From the NCBI RefSeq assembly GCF_003970695.1, contig NZ_CP034570.1:2480001-2544000 (forward strand): a stretch of DNA of 64,000 nt. The letters are read 5' to 3'. A program made the position numbers and the translations under genes. The stretch is from Maribacter sp. MJ134. GTDB taxonomy: Bacteria; Bacteroidota; Bacteroidia; Flavobacteriales; Flavobacteriaceae. Below, piece after piece: positions 16,356-25,576 of this stretch; within the stretch, counting starts at the first letter, position 1; each line of letters starts with the position of its first letter. The notes beneath the pieces were generated by a model. The model searched no databases and had not been told where the DNA came from. It saw only the letters and a program-made list of their open reading frames with translations.

Positions 16356-17060
16356 TTAAAATCCATCGACCAAATTTTGAAGCGCTTTTTGGTCTAGAAT
16401 GGCAATTTTTTTTCCAGATGCCTTAATGAACCCTTTCTTTTTGAATTCGGAAATGATTCTGATGCAAGACTCCGTGGCCGTGCCTACAACATTTGATATA
16501 TCTTCCCTGGAAAGTGTCAACTTTAGGAAACCCTCCTCATCTTCACCAAAATTGTTCTTTAGATAAAGAAGGGCCTCTCCAATGCGTTGCTTTACCGTTT
16601 TTTGAGACATGTTTACGATAACATCATCGGCTTCTTTTAAATCATGTGCCATATGGCGCAGTACTTCTAAGGTAAAGTTAGGATTGGTATGTAGTGTATT
16701 TACGATTCCCTCTTTGGGTATAAAGCAAACCTCCATATCGTTAACCGCTACTGCACTTAAGTTAACGGACTCCTCTGCTACCACCGATCGCTGACCTATA
16801 ACTTCGCCTTTACTGGCCAATTTTACAATCTGGTCTTTCCCATTCGCACTCAGTTTTGATAATTTAGAAACCCCAGCTCTTACGCAATATACGCCATCTA
16901 GCTTTTCTCCTTCTTCAAAAATAGCTTCTCCCTTCTTTATGGTTTTGCTCACTTTAGAATCGGATACTCGTTTCAATTCTTCCTTGTTCATAGCGCGCAA
17001 AGCATTGAATTTTCGTACAATACAATTTTCACAGCGGGTTTCCATTTCTTCACGTTCCAT
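16356..17060 (-). CDS. FNR-like Crp/Fnr transcriptional regulator
   Basis: 234 residues. A short N-terminus with a Cys pair C10-x2-C13 (TRCENCIVRKFNALRAM) resembles the cluster-binding region of FNR proteins; further Cys residues lie at GVYCVRAG, MEVCFIP and TESCIR. The cyclic-nucleotide-binding fold follows, then a C-terminal helix-turn-helix whose recognition helix reads GTATESCIRIISEF, keeping the Glu and Arg of the FNR E-xx-S-R pattern but with Ile for Ser. Best candidate to bind the TGAYA-NN-TRTCA boxes nearby. The start could also be the ATG at 17045. Whether it carries an oxygen-sensitive 4Fe-4S cluster is inference. Confidence 0.85.
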   Translation of the reverse strand: MEREEMETRCENCIVRKFNALRAMNKEELKRVSDSKVSKTIKKGEAIFEEGEKLDGVYCVRAGVSKLSKLSANGKDQIVKLASKGEVIGQRSVVAEESVNLSAVAVNDMEVCFIPKEGIVNTLHTNPNFTLEVLRHMAHDLKEADDVIVNMSQKTVKQRIGEALLYLKNNFGEDEEGFLKLTLSREDISNVVGTATESCIRIISEFKKKGFIKASGKKIAILDQKALQNLVDGF

Positions 17061-17104
17061 AACTACCGTTTGTTTACCTGACCCAGTAAAAATACAAGTT
17101 AACC

Positions 17105-17142
17105 AAAAACTAAAACCTTTAAAATTAAAGGTTTTAGTTTTT
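17105..17142. terminator. bidirectional-looking intrinsic terminator after the second crp gene
   Basis: An 18-bp perfect stem AAAAACTAAAACCTTTAA pairs with its complement across a 2-nt loop. The stem ends are A-rich and T-rich so both strands give a U tract. It lies 5 bp after the stop of the 17147-17827 gene and shields the FNR-like gene from read-through. Confidence 0.8.
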
Positions 17143-17146
17143 TATT

Positions 17147-17827
17147 TCACAAAAATGTACGGAGTTGATTATCAGAGATAATGGTAATCTTGCCTTTCTT
17201 TAAGGCTACTAAATGTGCTTTCTTAAAACGGGTTAGTATTGTTATGATATATTCACTGGATGTTCCTAAAATATTGGCCATATCCTCTCGCTTTAAGGTA
17301 ATTCTTAGACTACCATCAGCATTTAACCCAAATTTAGTCCTCATATAAAGTAAAAGTCCTGCTAAACGTTTCTGAATACTCTGTCGGTTTTGATATACTT
17401 TCATTTTAAACTCTTGGTCCTCAAAGTCACTCAAAAATCCTCTTAATACATCAATACAAAAATTATTATTTCTTTCTAGATTCTTTAGTAGCGCACTTTT
17501 ATCCAAACAACACAGTGTAGTATCGCTAATTGCGGTAGCAGTTACTAAAGCGCCTTTTTTTGTTATTAAGGAACGACGTCCCATAAGGTCACCTTTTCCA
17601 AGTAATCTGGTAATATGTTCTTTGCCTTTATCATCAAAAACAGAAAACTTACAGGCACCCTCATTAATGAAAAATAATTTTTGAAGTTGTTCGTTTTCAA
17701 CAAAAACTACAGACCCTTTCCTTATTTGGCACATCTCGCTATTGGCGTTCAGTTTTTCTTTTTCTTTTATGGAAAGACTGTTCAAAAAATTCAACTGCTT
17801 TGCCTTACTAAGATTACAAGTTGTCAT
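17147..17827 (-). CDS. Crp/Fnr family regulator, without FNR cysteine pattern
   Basis: 226 residues. Nucleotide-binding beta roll (about 30-115), long dimer helix and C-terminal winged helix (LKREDMANILGTSSEYIITILTRFKKA). Scattered cysteines do not form an N-terminal FNR cluster motif. In the recognition helix the Glu is kept (SSEYIIT) but the Arg of the FNR/CRP pattern is replaced by Thr, so its DNA specificity probably differs from that of the 16356-17060 protein. It is divergent from ccoI and has its own correctly spaced -7 element on the shared FNR box (17881-17892). Signal unknown; redox, NO or haem are possible. Confidence 0.85.
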   Translation of the reverse strand: MTTCNLSKAKQLNFLNSLSIKEKEKLNANSEMCQIRKGSVVFVENEQLQKLFFINEGACKFSVFDDKGKEHITRLLGKGDLMGRRSLITKKGALVTATAISDTTLCCLDKSALLKNLERNNNFCIDVLRGFLSDFEDQEFKMKVYQNRQSIQKRLAGLLLYMRTKFGLNADGSLRITLKREDMANILGTSSEYIITILTRFKKAHLVALKKGKITIISDNQLRTFL

Positions 17828-17849
17828 AAGTATTCAATTAAATTCTCCA

Positions 17850-17892
17850 CAAAATTAATCTAGACTACCATCTTAAAACCTGACATATGTCA
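17850..17892 (-). promoter_or_regulatory. FNR-type promoter of the second crp gene (shared box)
   Basis: The box TGACATATGTCA (17881-17892, perfect palindrome) is 33 bp centre to centre from TAATTTTG on the minus strand (complement of 17850-17857), an exact -7 consensus. Predicted leader about 17 nt. Confidence 0.72.
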
Positions 17893-17923
17893 TGTTTTAA
17901 AGTGCCCACAAACAAGAACTTTG
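17881..17923 (+). promoter_or_regulatory. FNR-type promoter of ccoI (shared box)
   Basis: The same box TGACATATGTCA drives the plus direction: -7 element GAACTTTG at 17916-17923 (one mismatch to TAnnTTTG), again 33 bp centre to centre. Inferred transcription start near 17930, 17 nt before the ccoI ATG at 17947. Confidence 0.75.
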
Positions 17924-17946
17924 TTTTAGGTATAAGCAAAGTTATT

Positions 17947-20343
17947 ATGGATAAACAAAGTTGTTATCATTGCGGTGACGATTGTGAGCAGGTTTCAGTA
18001 ACGTATGATGAAAAATGTTTTTGTTGCACGGGATGCAAGACGGTATACGAGATTTTTGCTTCTAACGATTTGTCCTATTATTATGATTTACAAGAAAGTG
18101 CTGGGGCTAGTCCTATCGAAGTTGAAGGAAAATATGATTTTCTCGATACTCCTACTATTGTTGAAAGATTAACGGACTTTAACGATAGTGATTTACAAAT
18201 CGCAAATCTCTATGTACCACATATCCATTGCAGCTCCTGTATATGGGTCTTGGAAAATCTGAACAAGCTAAACCCCTTAATTAATAGCTCACAAGTAGAT
18301 TTTCCGAAAAAAACAGTACGCATACATTATAACCCTACCCAAATTTCTTTAAAAGAAATGGTGCTGCTATTGGCTAAGATAGGCTATGAACCAACTATTT
18401 CCTTAGATGATTTTGATAACAAGAAAAAGGTAACGGATCGCAGTCTCACCTATAAATTAGGTGTTGCCGGCTTTGCTTTTGGTAATGTGATGTTCCTGTC
18501 GTTTCCGGACTATTTTGATCTTTCCTCGAGCGCCTCTACTGGCGGTGAGTTTTGGCTCAACGAATATGAAATTTTGTTCCGTTGGCTCATGTTCGCTTTT
18601 TCCTTACCAGTAGTAGGCTACGCAGGAAAAGACTACTTTACATCTGCTTTTAAAGGGCTTCGTTCGGGCATATTAAACATAGATGTACCTATTACGCTTG
18701 GCATTTTAGTCCTTTTTTTACGTAGTACCTTCGAGATTACATTTAATTTGGGAAGTGGTTTTTTTGATTCACTTACCGGATTGGTTTTCTTTCTTTTGTT
18801 AGGTAAATTTTTTCAGCAAAAAACCTATTCCTTTTTGTCCTTTGAGCGCGATTACAAATCCTATTTCCCGATAGCCGTAACAAAGATAAATCCCTCGGGC
18901 AAGGAAGAAACGACCCAGGTGCATGATATTGAATCGGGTGACAGGTTATTAATAAGGAACGAGGAATTGATTCCTGCAGATGGCATACTCCTTAAAGGGA
19001 ATGCGATGATAGATTACAGTTTTGTTACCGGAGAATCGGAACCGCAACAAAAGCAATCTGGCGATAAACTTTTTGCTGGCGGAAAGCAGGTAAACGGGGT
19101 CATTGAAATGGAAGCTATGAAGTCGGTTTCTCAAAGTTATCTTACCCAGCTGTGGAGCAATGCTATTTTTAAAACCGATAAATCTAGTAGGTTTCAAACC
19201 TTAACGGATAGTATTGGGAAAAGATTTACGGTTACCGTATTATCCATTGCAGTCTTGGCCTCTTGTTTTTGGCTGTATTATGAACCTTCAAAGGCAATGA
19301 ATGTTTTCACCGCAGTGCTCATCATTGCTTGCCCCTGCGCCATAGCATTGGCAGCACCATTTACCTTGGGCAATATGCTTCGGATTTTTGGTCGAAAAAA
19401 ATTCTATCTAAAAGACACCCTGACCATTGAGCTACTTGCACAAATTGACACCGCAATTTTTGATAAAACAGGTACCATAACCAGCACAAAAACAAGTACA
19501 GCGACCTACGAGGGCATGCCCTTAAACCATGAAGAAGCGTCACTTCTAAAGAATACCCTACGTTCTTCTAACCATCCTTTAAGTAGAACCTTATATAATT
19601 TATTGGCAGAACAGGATATCTATCCCTTGGACGACTACGACGAGTATTTAGGCAAAGGTTTAATGGCGCGTAAGGGAGAAAACCGTATGAAAATAGGTTC
19701 TGCGGATTTTGTAGGCAATACTGATGTCAAAGGGCTTCTGGACACCGCTGTTCATGTCGCCAATAATGACAGTTATAAAGGTAGGTACATTTTTCATAAT
19801 CAGTATAGGGAAGGTATAAGCGAAACCTTCAAAGCCATGTCCAAAAATTTGAGATTGGCCATTCTTTCCGGAGATAATGAAGGAGAAAAATCTAGACTGG
19901 AAAAACTCCTCCCAAAATTGACACCGCTCTATTTTAATCAAAAACCTGAGGATAAGCTCAAGTTTATTAAATCCCTACAAGAACAAGGACAAAAGGTGCT
20001 TATGGTTGGAGACGGGCTTAATGATGCCGGTGCTTTGGCCCAAGCCCATGTAGGTATTGCGATTTCAGAGAATACAAACGTATTTTCTCCTGCGTGCGAC
20101 GGAATTATGGATGCCATAAAATTTAAAGAACTATACCAGTACATACAAGCCTCAAAAAAGGCCCTAAAAATTATAAGGCTCAGTTTTCTACTCTCGCTAC
20201 TCTATAATAGTATAGGGCTGTATTTTGCGGTAACTGGTCAGTTAGAGCCTGTGATTGCGGCGATTTTAATGCCTTTGAGTTCTATTAGCGTCGTGGTTTT
20301 CGCTACCGTAACAACCAATCTTTTAGGAAGAAAATTAAAATAA
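17947..20343 (+). CDS. ccoI: copper-translocating P-type ATPase for cbb3 oxidase assembly
   Basis: 798 residues from ATG 17947. An earlier in-frame ATG at 17887 lies inside the FNR box and upstream of the predicted transcript start, so it is rejected. The N-terminus has a Cys-rich FixI-type domain (CYHCGDDC, CFCCTGC) and a metal-binding HIHCSSCIW (C95, C98). Then come transmembrane helices, the ion-path motif CPC (ACPCAIALA), the phosphorylation site DKTGT and the MVGDGLNDAGAL hinge motif. CcoI/FixI exports copper needed for the CuB centre of cbb3 oxidase. The ccoS gene follows 70 bp downstream, with its own FNR promoter. Confidence 0.93.
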   Translation: MDKQSCYHCGDDCEQVSVTYDEKCFCCTGCKTVYEIFASNDLSYYYDLQESAGASPIEVEGKYDFLDTPTIVERLTDFNDSDLQIANLYVPHIHCSSCIWVLENLNKLNPLINSSQVDFPKKTVRIHYNPTQISLKEMVLLLAKIGYEPTISLDDFDNKKKVTDRSLTYKLGVAGFAFGNVMFLSFPDYFDLSSSASTGGEFWLNEYEILFRWLMFAFSLPVVGYAGKDYFTSAFKGLRSGILNIDVPITLGILVLFLRSTFEITFNLGSGFFDSLTGLVFFLLLGKFFQQKTYSFLSFERDYKSYFPIAVTKINPSGKEETTQVHDIESGDRLLIRNEELIPADGILLKGNAMIDYSFVTGESEPQQKQSGDKLFAGGKQVNGVIEMEAMKSVSQSYLTQLWSNAIFKTDKSSRFQTLTDSIGKRFTVTVLSIAVLASCFWLYYEPSKAMNVFTAVLIIACPCAIALAAPFTLGNMLRIFGRKKFYLKDTLTIELLAQIDTAIFDKTGTITSTKTSTATYEGMPLNHEEASLLKNTLRSSNHPLSRTLYNLLAEQDIYPLDDYDEYLGKGLMARKGENRMKIGSADFVGNTDVKGLLDTAVHVANNDSYKGRYIFHNQYREGISETFKAMSKNLRLAILSGDNEGEKSRLEKLLPKLTPLYFNQKPEDKLKFIKSLQEQGQKVLMVGDGLNDAGALAQAHVGIAISENTNVFSPACDGIMDAIKFKELYQYIQASKKALKIIRLSFLLSLLYNSIGLYFAVTGQLEPVIAAILMPLSSISVVVFATVTTNLLGRKLK

Positions 20344-20351
20344 TAAAAACC

Positions 20352-20394
20352 TGACAAATGTCATATTTATTCATTGCTAGTCCATTTAGTTTTA
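20352..20394 (+). promoter_or_regulatory. FNR-type promoter of the ccoS-NO-Q-P operon
   Basis: Box TGACAAATGTCA at 20352-20363 and -7 element TAGTTTTA at 20387-20394, 33 bp centre to centre. The box begins 8 bp after the ccoI stop. Predicted transcription start near 20400, about 14 nt before ccoS. Confidence 0.75.
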
Positions 20395-20413
20395 CATCAG
20401 AATTCAGGTAGGT

Positions 20414-20617
20414 ATGAGTGTAATTTATGTGTTATTGGCCATCAGCATCAGTGTCGCTGTACTTTTTTTCATGGCTTTCATTTTTTCGGTAAAAAGTGGT
20501 CAGTATGACGATGCCTACACGCCATCGGTACGTATGCTGTTTGAAGATGAACTAGTAAAATCACAGGTTGGCGAACTACCGCCCGATATGGATATAAACA
20601 CAGAACAAAATAACTAA
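20414..20617 (+). CDS. ccoS: cbb3 oxidase maturation protein CcoS
   Basis: 67 residues, normal for CcoS. One N-terminal transmembrane helix (MSVIYVLLAISISVAVLFFM) followed by the conserved FIFSVKSGQYDD motif, with a short acidic tail. CcoS is needed to insert cofactors into the catalytic subunit. It precedes ccoNO by 6 bp and has its own FNR-type promoter. Confidence 0.92.
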   Translation: MSVIYVLLAISISVAVLFFMAFIFSVKSGQYDDAYTPSVRMLFEDELVKSQVGELPPDMDINTEQNN

Positions 20618-20623
20618 TCAACT

Positions 20624-22825
20624 ATGGAAGTACAACAGTTTTATTACGATAACAAAATCGTAAAAAAGTTCATCTATGCTACAATGCTTTGGGGTATTGT
20701 AGGAATGTCCGTTGGCCTTTTACTGGCCTTTATGTTTATGTTTCCAAACATTACCGACGGTATATCTTGGCTAAGTTTTGGTCGTCTAAGACCTTTACAC
20801 ACCAATGCCGTCATTTTCGCGTTTGTAGGGAATGCCATTTTCGCTGGGGTGTACTACTCCACACAGCGCTTGTTAAAAGCTAGAATGTTCAGTGATTTCC
20901 TAAGCAACTTCAATTTTTGGGGTTGGCAATTAATTATCGTTGCCGCGGCGATAACGCTTCCATTAGGCTATACGACCTCTAAAGAGTATGCAGAACTAGA
21001 ATGGCCCATTGATATTGCCATTGCCTTGGTTTGGGTAGCTTTTGGAGCAAATCTCATAGGCACAATGATCAAAAGAAGACAGCGCCATTTATATGTCGCT
21101 ATTTGGTTCTATTTGGCCACATTCGTTACCGTTGCAGTGCTCCATATTTTCAATAGTCTAGAGCTTCCCGTAAGCGCGTTAAAAAGCTACTCGGTATATG
21201 CCGGCGTTCAAGATGCATTGGTACAATGGTGGTACGGACATAATGCCGTAGCGTTCTTTTTAACCACACCGTTCTTAGGTTTAATGTACTATTTTGTGCC
21301 TAAAGCCGCCAACAGACCGGTATACTCTTACAAATTATCCATTGTTCACTTCTGGTCCTTAATATTTATTTACATCTGGGCAGGACCGCACCATTTGTTG
21401 TATTCTTCTTTACCGGATTGGGCACAGAACTTGGGAGTCGCTTTCTCCATCATGTTAATAGCACCTTCTTGGGGAGGTATGATCAATGGGCTACTTACCT
21501 TACGAGGAGCTTGGGACAAGGTACGTACGGACGCTACTTTAAAATTTATGGTAGTGGCCATTACCGGCTATGGTATGGCAACGTTTGAAGGACCTATGTT
21601 GTCCTTGAAAAACGTAAACGCTATTGCTCATTTCAGTGATTGGATTATTGCCCATGTGCATGTTGGAGCCTTAGCTTGGAACGGGTTTATGACCTTTGGA
21701 ATGATCTACTGGCTGGTTCCCAAAATGTTCAAAACAAGACTTGCCTCAACAGGTTTGGCAAATTTCCACTTTTGGATAGGTACCCTTGGTATTATATTAT
21801 ATGCACTTCCCATGTACGTAGCCGGGTTTACACAGGCACTCATGTGGAAAGACTTTAATCCTGATGGCACATTGGTCTATGGTAATTTCTTGGAAACCGT
21901 AAATGAAATTATGCCCATGTACTGGATGCGTGCCATTGGTGGCAGCATGTATATTATTGGTGCATTGGTCATGGTATATAATATTGTAATTACCATAAGA
22001 TCAGGGAAAACCGTGGAGGATGAGTTAGCGGAGGCTGCGCCTTTGACTAGGGTATCCAAAAGAAGAACAGCCGGAGAAACCTTTCACACTTGGTTAGAGC
22101 GTAAACCTATACAACTAACTATTTTGGCTACCGTTGCCATTCTTATAGGAGGTATCATCCAAATTGTACCAACCATCCTAGTAAAATCTAACATTCCAAC
22201 AATTACGAGTGTTACGCCCTATACACCACTAGAACTAGAAGGTAGGGACCTCTATATTAGAGAAGGTTGTGTGGGTTGCCACTCTCAAATGGTACGGCCG
22301 TTCCGTAGTGAAGTAGAACGTTATGGAGAATACGCCAAAGCAGGAGAATTTGTTTATGACCATCCATTTCTATGGGGTAGTAAACGTACTGGCCCGGATT
22401 TACTTAGGGTCGGAGGTAAATATTCCGATAACTGGCACTTAAACCATATGTATGATCCGCAGAGTACCTCATCAGGCTCCATAATGCCCTCCTACTCGTG
22501 GCTCGTACGAAACGAACATGACCGTAATGATGTAGCGAAAAAAATGGAAGCCATGGTCGCTTTGGGCGTTCCCTACACAGATGAGGATATTGCCAATGCG
22601 CAACAGCATATGAACGAACAAGCTACTCAAATTGAAAAGAACTTGTACACCGATCCCGATTTTGCCAAAAGTTATGAGGCAGACAAAAAATCGGCCGCTG
22701 CAAATGGTGAGCAATTTGTGGAAATGCGCAATAGGGAAATCGTGGCCATGATTGCCTACCTGCAACGTTTGGGGACAGATATTAAAATAAAAGGAACCAA
22801 CGAGTTACTGTCAGAAAACAATTAA
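20624..22825 (+). CDS. ccoNO: fused cbb3 cytochrome c oxidase subunits I and II
   Basis: 733 residues. Residues 1 to about 460 are CcoN: twelve or so membrane helices with haem and copper ligands H59 (RLRPLHTN), H206 (WYGHNAV), H256-H257 (AGPHHLLY) and H344/H346 ([10 protein letters not shown]). Residues about 495-733 are CcoO: one helix, then a haem c motif CVGCH (C549, C552, H553) with the CcoO hallmark [18 protein letters not shown]. CcoN and CcoO are separate genes in proteobacteria; the fusion is common in Bacteroidota. This is the oxygen-reducing core of a high-affinity proton-pumping terminal oxidase. Confidence 0.95.
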   Translation: MEVQQFYYDNKIVKKFIYATMLWGIVGMSVGLLLAFMFMFPNITDGISWLSFGRLRPLHTNAVIFAFVGNAIFAGVYYSTQRLLKARMFSDFLSNFNFWGWQLIIVAAAITLPLGYTTSKEYAELEWPIDIAIALVWVAFGANLIGTMIKRRQRHLYVAIWFYLATFVTVAVLHIFNSLELPVSALKSYSVYAGVQDALVQWWYGHNAVAFFLTTPFLGLMYYFVPKAANRPVYSYKLSIVHFWSLIFIYIWAGPHHLLYSSLPDWAQNLGVAFSIMLIAPSWGGMINGLLTLRGAWDKVRTDATLKFMVVAITGYGMATFEGPMLSLKNVNAIAHFSDWIIAHVHVGALAWNGFMTFGMIYWLVPKMFKTRLASTGLANFHFWIGTLGIILYALPMYVAGFTQALMWKDFNPDGTLVYGNFLETVNEIMPMYWMRAIGGSMYIIGALVMVYNIVITIRSGKTVEDELAEAAPLTRVSKRRTAGETFHTWLERKPIQLTILATVAILIGGIIQIVPTILVKSNIPTITSVTPYTPLELEGRDLYIREGCVGCHSQMVRPFRSEVERYGEYAKAGEFVYDHPFLWGSKRTGPDLLRVGGKYSDNWHLNHMYDPQSTSSGSIMPSYSWLVRNEHDRNDVAKKMEAMVALGVPYTDEDIANAQQHMNEQATQIEKNLYTDPDFAKSYEADKKSAAANGEQFVEMRNREIVAMIAYLQRLGTDIKIKGTNELLSENN

Positions 22826-22921
22826 ACAACGTAATGGACCAAGGATTTAAGATGTTAGATAAAACGCAGAATTTATGTTACAGCTCAAATCCAATGTCAA
22901 CACTTTAAACAAGATACCGTT

Positions 22922-23113
22922 ATGCTAAAATTTGTAAAAGGATATATGGAAAGTATAGATGGGATAGCCACCTACCCCATGTTATCACTGTTAATTTTCT
23001 TCATTTTTTTTGTCGTGCTTTTCGCTTGGGTGTTTACCGCATCAAAGGAGTACATAAAAGAAGTTAGTGAATTGCCATTGGACCAAACGAACCAACAGAA
23101 CATAGAGTTATGA
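22922..23113 (+). CDS. ccoQ: small cbb3 oxidase subunit CcoQ
   Basis: 63 residues with one transmembrane helix (LSLLIFFIFFVVLFAWVFTAS, two overlapping parts) and a short polar tail KEYIKEVSELPLDQ. It has the size and place of CcoQ/FixQ, between ccoNO and ccoP, though CcoQ sequences are poorly conserved. About 95 bp separate it from ccoNO with no promoter noticed. Confidence 0.8.
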   Translation: MLKFVKGYMESIDGIATYPMLSLLIFFIFFVVLFAWVFTASKEYIKEVSELPLDQTNQQNIEL

Positions 23114-23193
23114 AATGAGGCTTGGCACTTTAAGACCTTTCTGTTTTACGATGCCTCTTTTCATTACAACTAGAAACTTTAAAACAAATACAG

Positions 23194-24075
23194 ATGAAAA
23201 ATATGTCACCTTGGTGGATTAGAATTCCACTTCTCTTCTTTACCATTTTTGGATTGATGGAGTATTTTATAGATTCCGGTGAGCAACCCGCCTTCATAGC
23301 TTTTCCTATGGCAGCCGCCTTCTTGGTTTTTATATTAATTCTATTGATCGCCATAGAGCTTATTCTTGCATCTATAGAGAACGTTATGTTCCAAACCTTA
23401 TCGGATGAAGCTAAAGAGAAATATCTAGCGGCATCATCCAAAAGATGGGAATGGACTTGGGGCAAAAAGACCTACAAGAAGTTGTTGGGATCAAAACCTA
23501 TTGAAGCAGAAGGAGAAATAATTCTTGACCATAACTATGACGGCATACGCGAGTTGGATAACAAACTACCGCCTTGGTGGGTGTACATGTTCTATGCTAC
23601 CATCATTTTTGGGTTTATCTATTTGGCGCGCTTCCATGTATTCAATGGCTATGACCAAGACTTAGAATACGAACAGGAGGTGGCTGCTGCACAATTAGCG
23701 ATTGAAGAGTACAAGAGAACCGCTAAAGACCTTGTGGATGTAAATACCGTTGAACTCTTAACTGATGCTTCTGATATAAACGCCGGAAAGACCATATTTC
23801 AGAACAACTGTGTAGCCTGTCATATGGCCGATGGTGGCGGTGGTATTGGTCCTAATCTCACAGACCAGAACTGGATTCTTGGTGGTGGCATCAAAAATGT
23901 GTTCAACACCATATCCGAAGGAGGTAGAGATGGTAAGGGAATGGTGGCATGGAAACAGATTTTAAAGCCTGCGGAAATAGCGCAGGTATCTAGCTATATC
24001 CTCACAGAAATTAACGGAACCACACCAGCCAATCCAAAAGCACCGGAAGGAGATATTTGGGTAGAAACTCCTTAG
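23194..24075 (+). CDS. ccoP: cbb3 oxidase subunit CcoP, one haem c motif
   Basis: 293 residues. Two N-terminal helices (about 9-25 and 38-60), a loop, the conserved IRELDNKLPPWWVYMFYAT segment leading into a further helix (about 128-146), and a C-terminal cytochrome c domain with CVACH (C206, C209, H210) and Met in GKGMVAW. Typical CcoP carries two haem c groups; here only one CxxCH exists. The extra N-terminal helices are seen in Bacteroidota CcoP-like proteins. It should pass electrons from periplasmic donors to CcoNO. Confidence 0.9.
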   Translation: MKNMSPWWIRIPLLFFTIFGLMEYFIDSGEQPAFIAFPMAAAFLVFILILLIAIELILASIENVMFQTLSDEAKEKYLAASSKRWEWTWGKKTYKKLLGSKPIEAEGEIILDHNYDGIRELDNKLPPWWVYMFYATIIFGFIYLARFHVFNGYDQDLEYEQEVAAAQLAIEEYKRTAKDLVDVNTVELLTDASDINAGKTIFQNNCVACHMADGGGGIGPNLTDQNWILGGGIKNVFNTISEGGRDGKGMVAWKQILKPAEIAQVSSYILTEINGTTPANPKAPEGDIWVETP

Positions 24076-24144
24076 ATGTTTTACGAGAAGACACTATTAG
24101 GCTCTTCAAAGAGCTATGTAATCGTAGTTAATGCAAATTAGGTA

Positions 24145-25563
24145 ATGGCACAAGGTCAAGAAAATTTTAGGGACTCCATCGGAACTATAAACGAGGAGGG
24201 AAAACGCGCTTGGGTGTTCCCTAAAAAACCTAGTGGTAAATTCTATACCTATCGCAAATATGTTAGTTATGTGCTATTGATTTTTCTTTTGGCGGCCCCA
24301 TTCGTGAAAATCAATGGTAACCAGTTTCTAATGTTCAATGTACTGGAAAGGCGTTTCAATATATTCGGTTTTCCATTTTGGCCGCAAGATTTTCACTTGT
24401 TTGTAATTTCCATGATCATCGGTGTTATTTTCATTGCGCTATTCACGGTTGCCTTTGGCCGTATTTTTTGTGGGTGGATGTGTCCACAGACCATTTTCAT
24501 GGAAATGGTGTTCCGTAGGATTGAATATTGGATAGATGGCGACCGCGGCGCCCAAATAAAATTGGACAGACAACCCTGGAATGCGGAAAAAATAAAAAAA
24601 AGGACCCTTAAAGGTCTGATTTTCTTTATCATTTCCTTCCTCATCGCAAACGTCTTTTTAGCCTATTTAATAGGGAGTGACAAGCTTATGAGCTACATCA
24701 TTGATGGCCCTTTTAAGCATTGGAGCACACTTATCTCCTTATTGATTTTTACCGCAGTGTTCTATTTCGTTTTCGCATGGTTTAGAGAACAAGTCTGCAT
24801 CATTGCTTGCCCTTACGGAAGGATGCAGGGCGTTTTATTGGATAATAAATCTATAGTCGTCGCCTACGACCATAAAAGGGGCGAAGCGGAAAAGGGGCGG
24901 AAAAAATGGCGTAAAAACGAAGATAGGGAGGCATTAGGACACGGCGACTGTATTGACTGTTTTCAATGTGTCAATGTTTGTCCTACAGGGATAGATATTA
25001 GAAATGGAACACAGTTAGAATGTGTAAACTGTACCGCCTGTATTGACGAGTGCGACACGATTATGGAAAAAGTAAACCTTCCAAAAGGCCTGATCAGGTA
25101 TGCAAGTGAAGATGAAATCACCAAAAAGGAAAAGTTTAAATTTTCGCCCAGACTTAAAGGATATACCGCTGTTCTATTCATATTAATAGGCGTTCTGGCA
25201 GGAATGCTGTTTCTCCGGAATGATTTAGAAGCCAATATATTACGCTTGCCAGGACAATTGTATGAGCACAAAGAAGGAGATATTATTAGTAATGTATATA
25301 CATACAAACTAATGAACAAGACTACAGAGGCCGTCCCCGATGTTAACTTTAGGCTCCTTTCACATGAAGGAATTGTAAAAGTAGTACGCACCAAAAACTT
25401 TGTAGTACCTGCTCAGGATCTAGCAGAGGGCACTCTCTTTATAGAAATTGATAATGCCGCGGTTAAAAGCGATAAGGAAAAAGTTAAGGTAGGCGTTTAC
25501 AGCGGTGATAAGTTGATTGAAACCACACTATGCGCCTTTATGGCACCAAGGAGTTACAAATAA
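24145..25563 (+). CDS. ccoG: cbb3 oxidase accessory ferredoxin-like protein CcoG
   Basis: 472 residues. Four to five membrane helices, a CGWMCPQTIFMEM motif, a CIIACPYGRMQG motif and two 4Fe-4S binding Cys runs (GDCIDCFQCVNVCPTGID and CVNCTACIDECD). The C-terminal 130 residues form a periplasmic Ig-like domain. Matches CcoG/FixG (RdxA), which is linked to copper reduction for oxidase assembly. It follows ccoP by 69 bp and precedes ccoH by 13 bp. Confidence 0.93.
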   Translation: MAQGQENFRDSIGTINEEGKRAWVFPKKPSGKFYTYRKYVSYVLLIFLLAAPFVKINGNQFLMFNVLERRFNIFGFPFWPQDFHLFVISMIIGVIFIALFTVAFGRIFCGWMCPQTIFMEMVFRRIEYWIDGDRGAQIKLDRQPWNAEKIKKRTLKGLIFFIISFLIANVFLAYLIGSDKLMSYIIDGPFKHWSTLISLLIFTAVFYFVFAWFREQVCIIACPYGRMQGVLLDNKSIVVAYDHKRGEAEKGRKKWRKNEDREALGHGDCIDCFQCVNVCPTGIDIRNGTQLECVNCTACIDECDTIMEKVNLPKGLIRYASEDEITKKEKFKFSPRLKGYTAVLFILIGVLAGMLFLRNDLEANILRLPGQLYEHKEGDIISNVYTYKLMNKTTEAVPDVNFRLLSHEGIVKVVRTKNFVVPAQDLAEGTLFIEIDNAAVKSDKEKVKVGVYSGDKLIETTLCAFMAPRSYK

Positions 25564-25576
25564 ATAAAATAATATT

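Noticed and set aside
17887-17946. Longer N-terminus of CcoI starting at ATG 17887
   Set aside because: The ATG sits inside the FNR box and upstream of the predicted transcription start; the family N-terminus begins at 17947.
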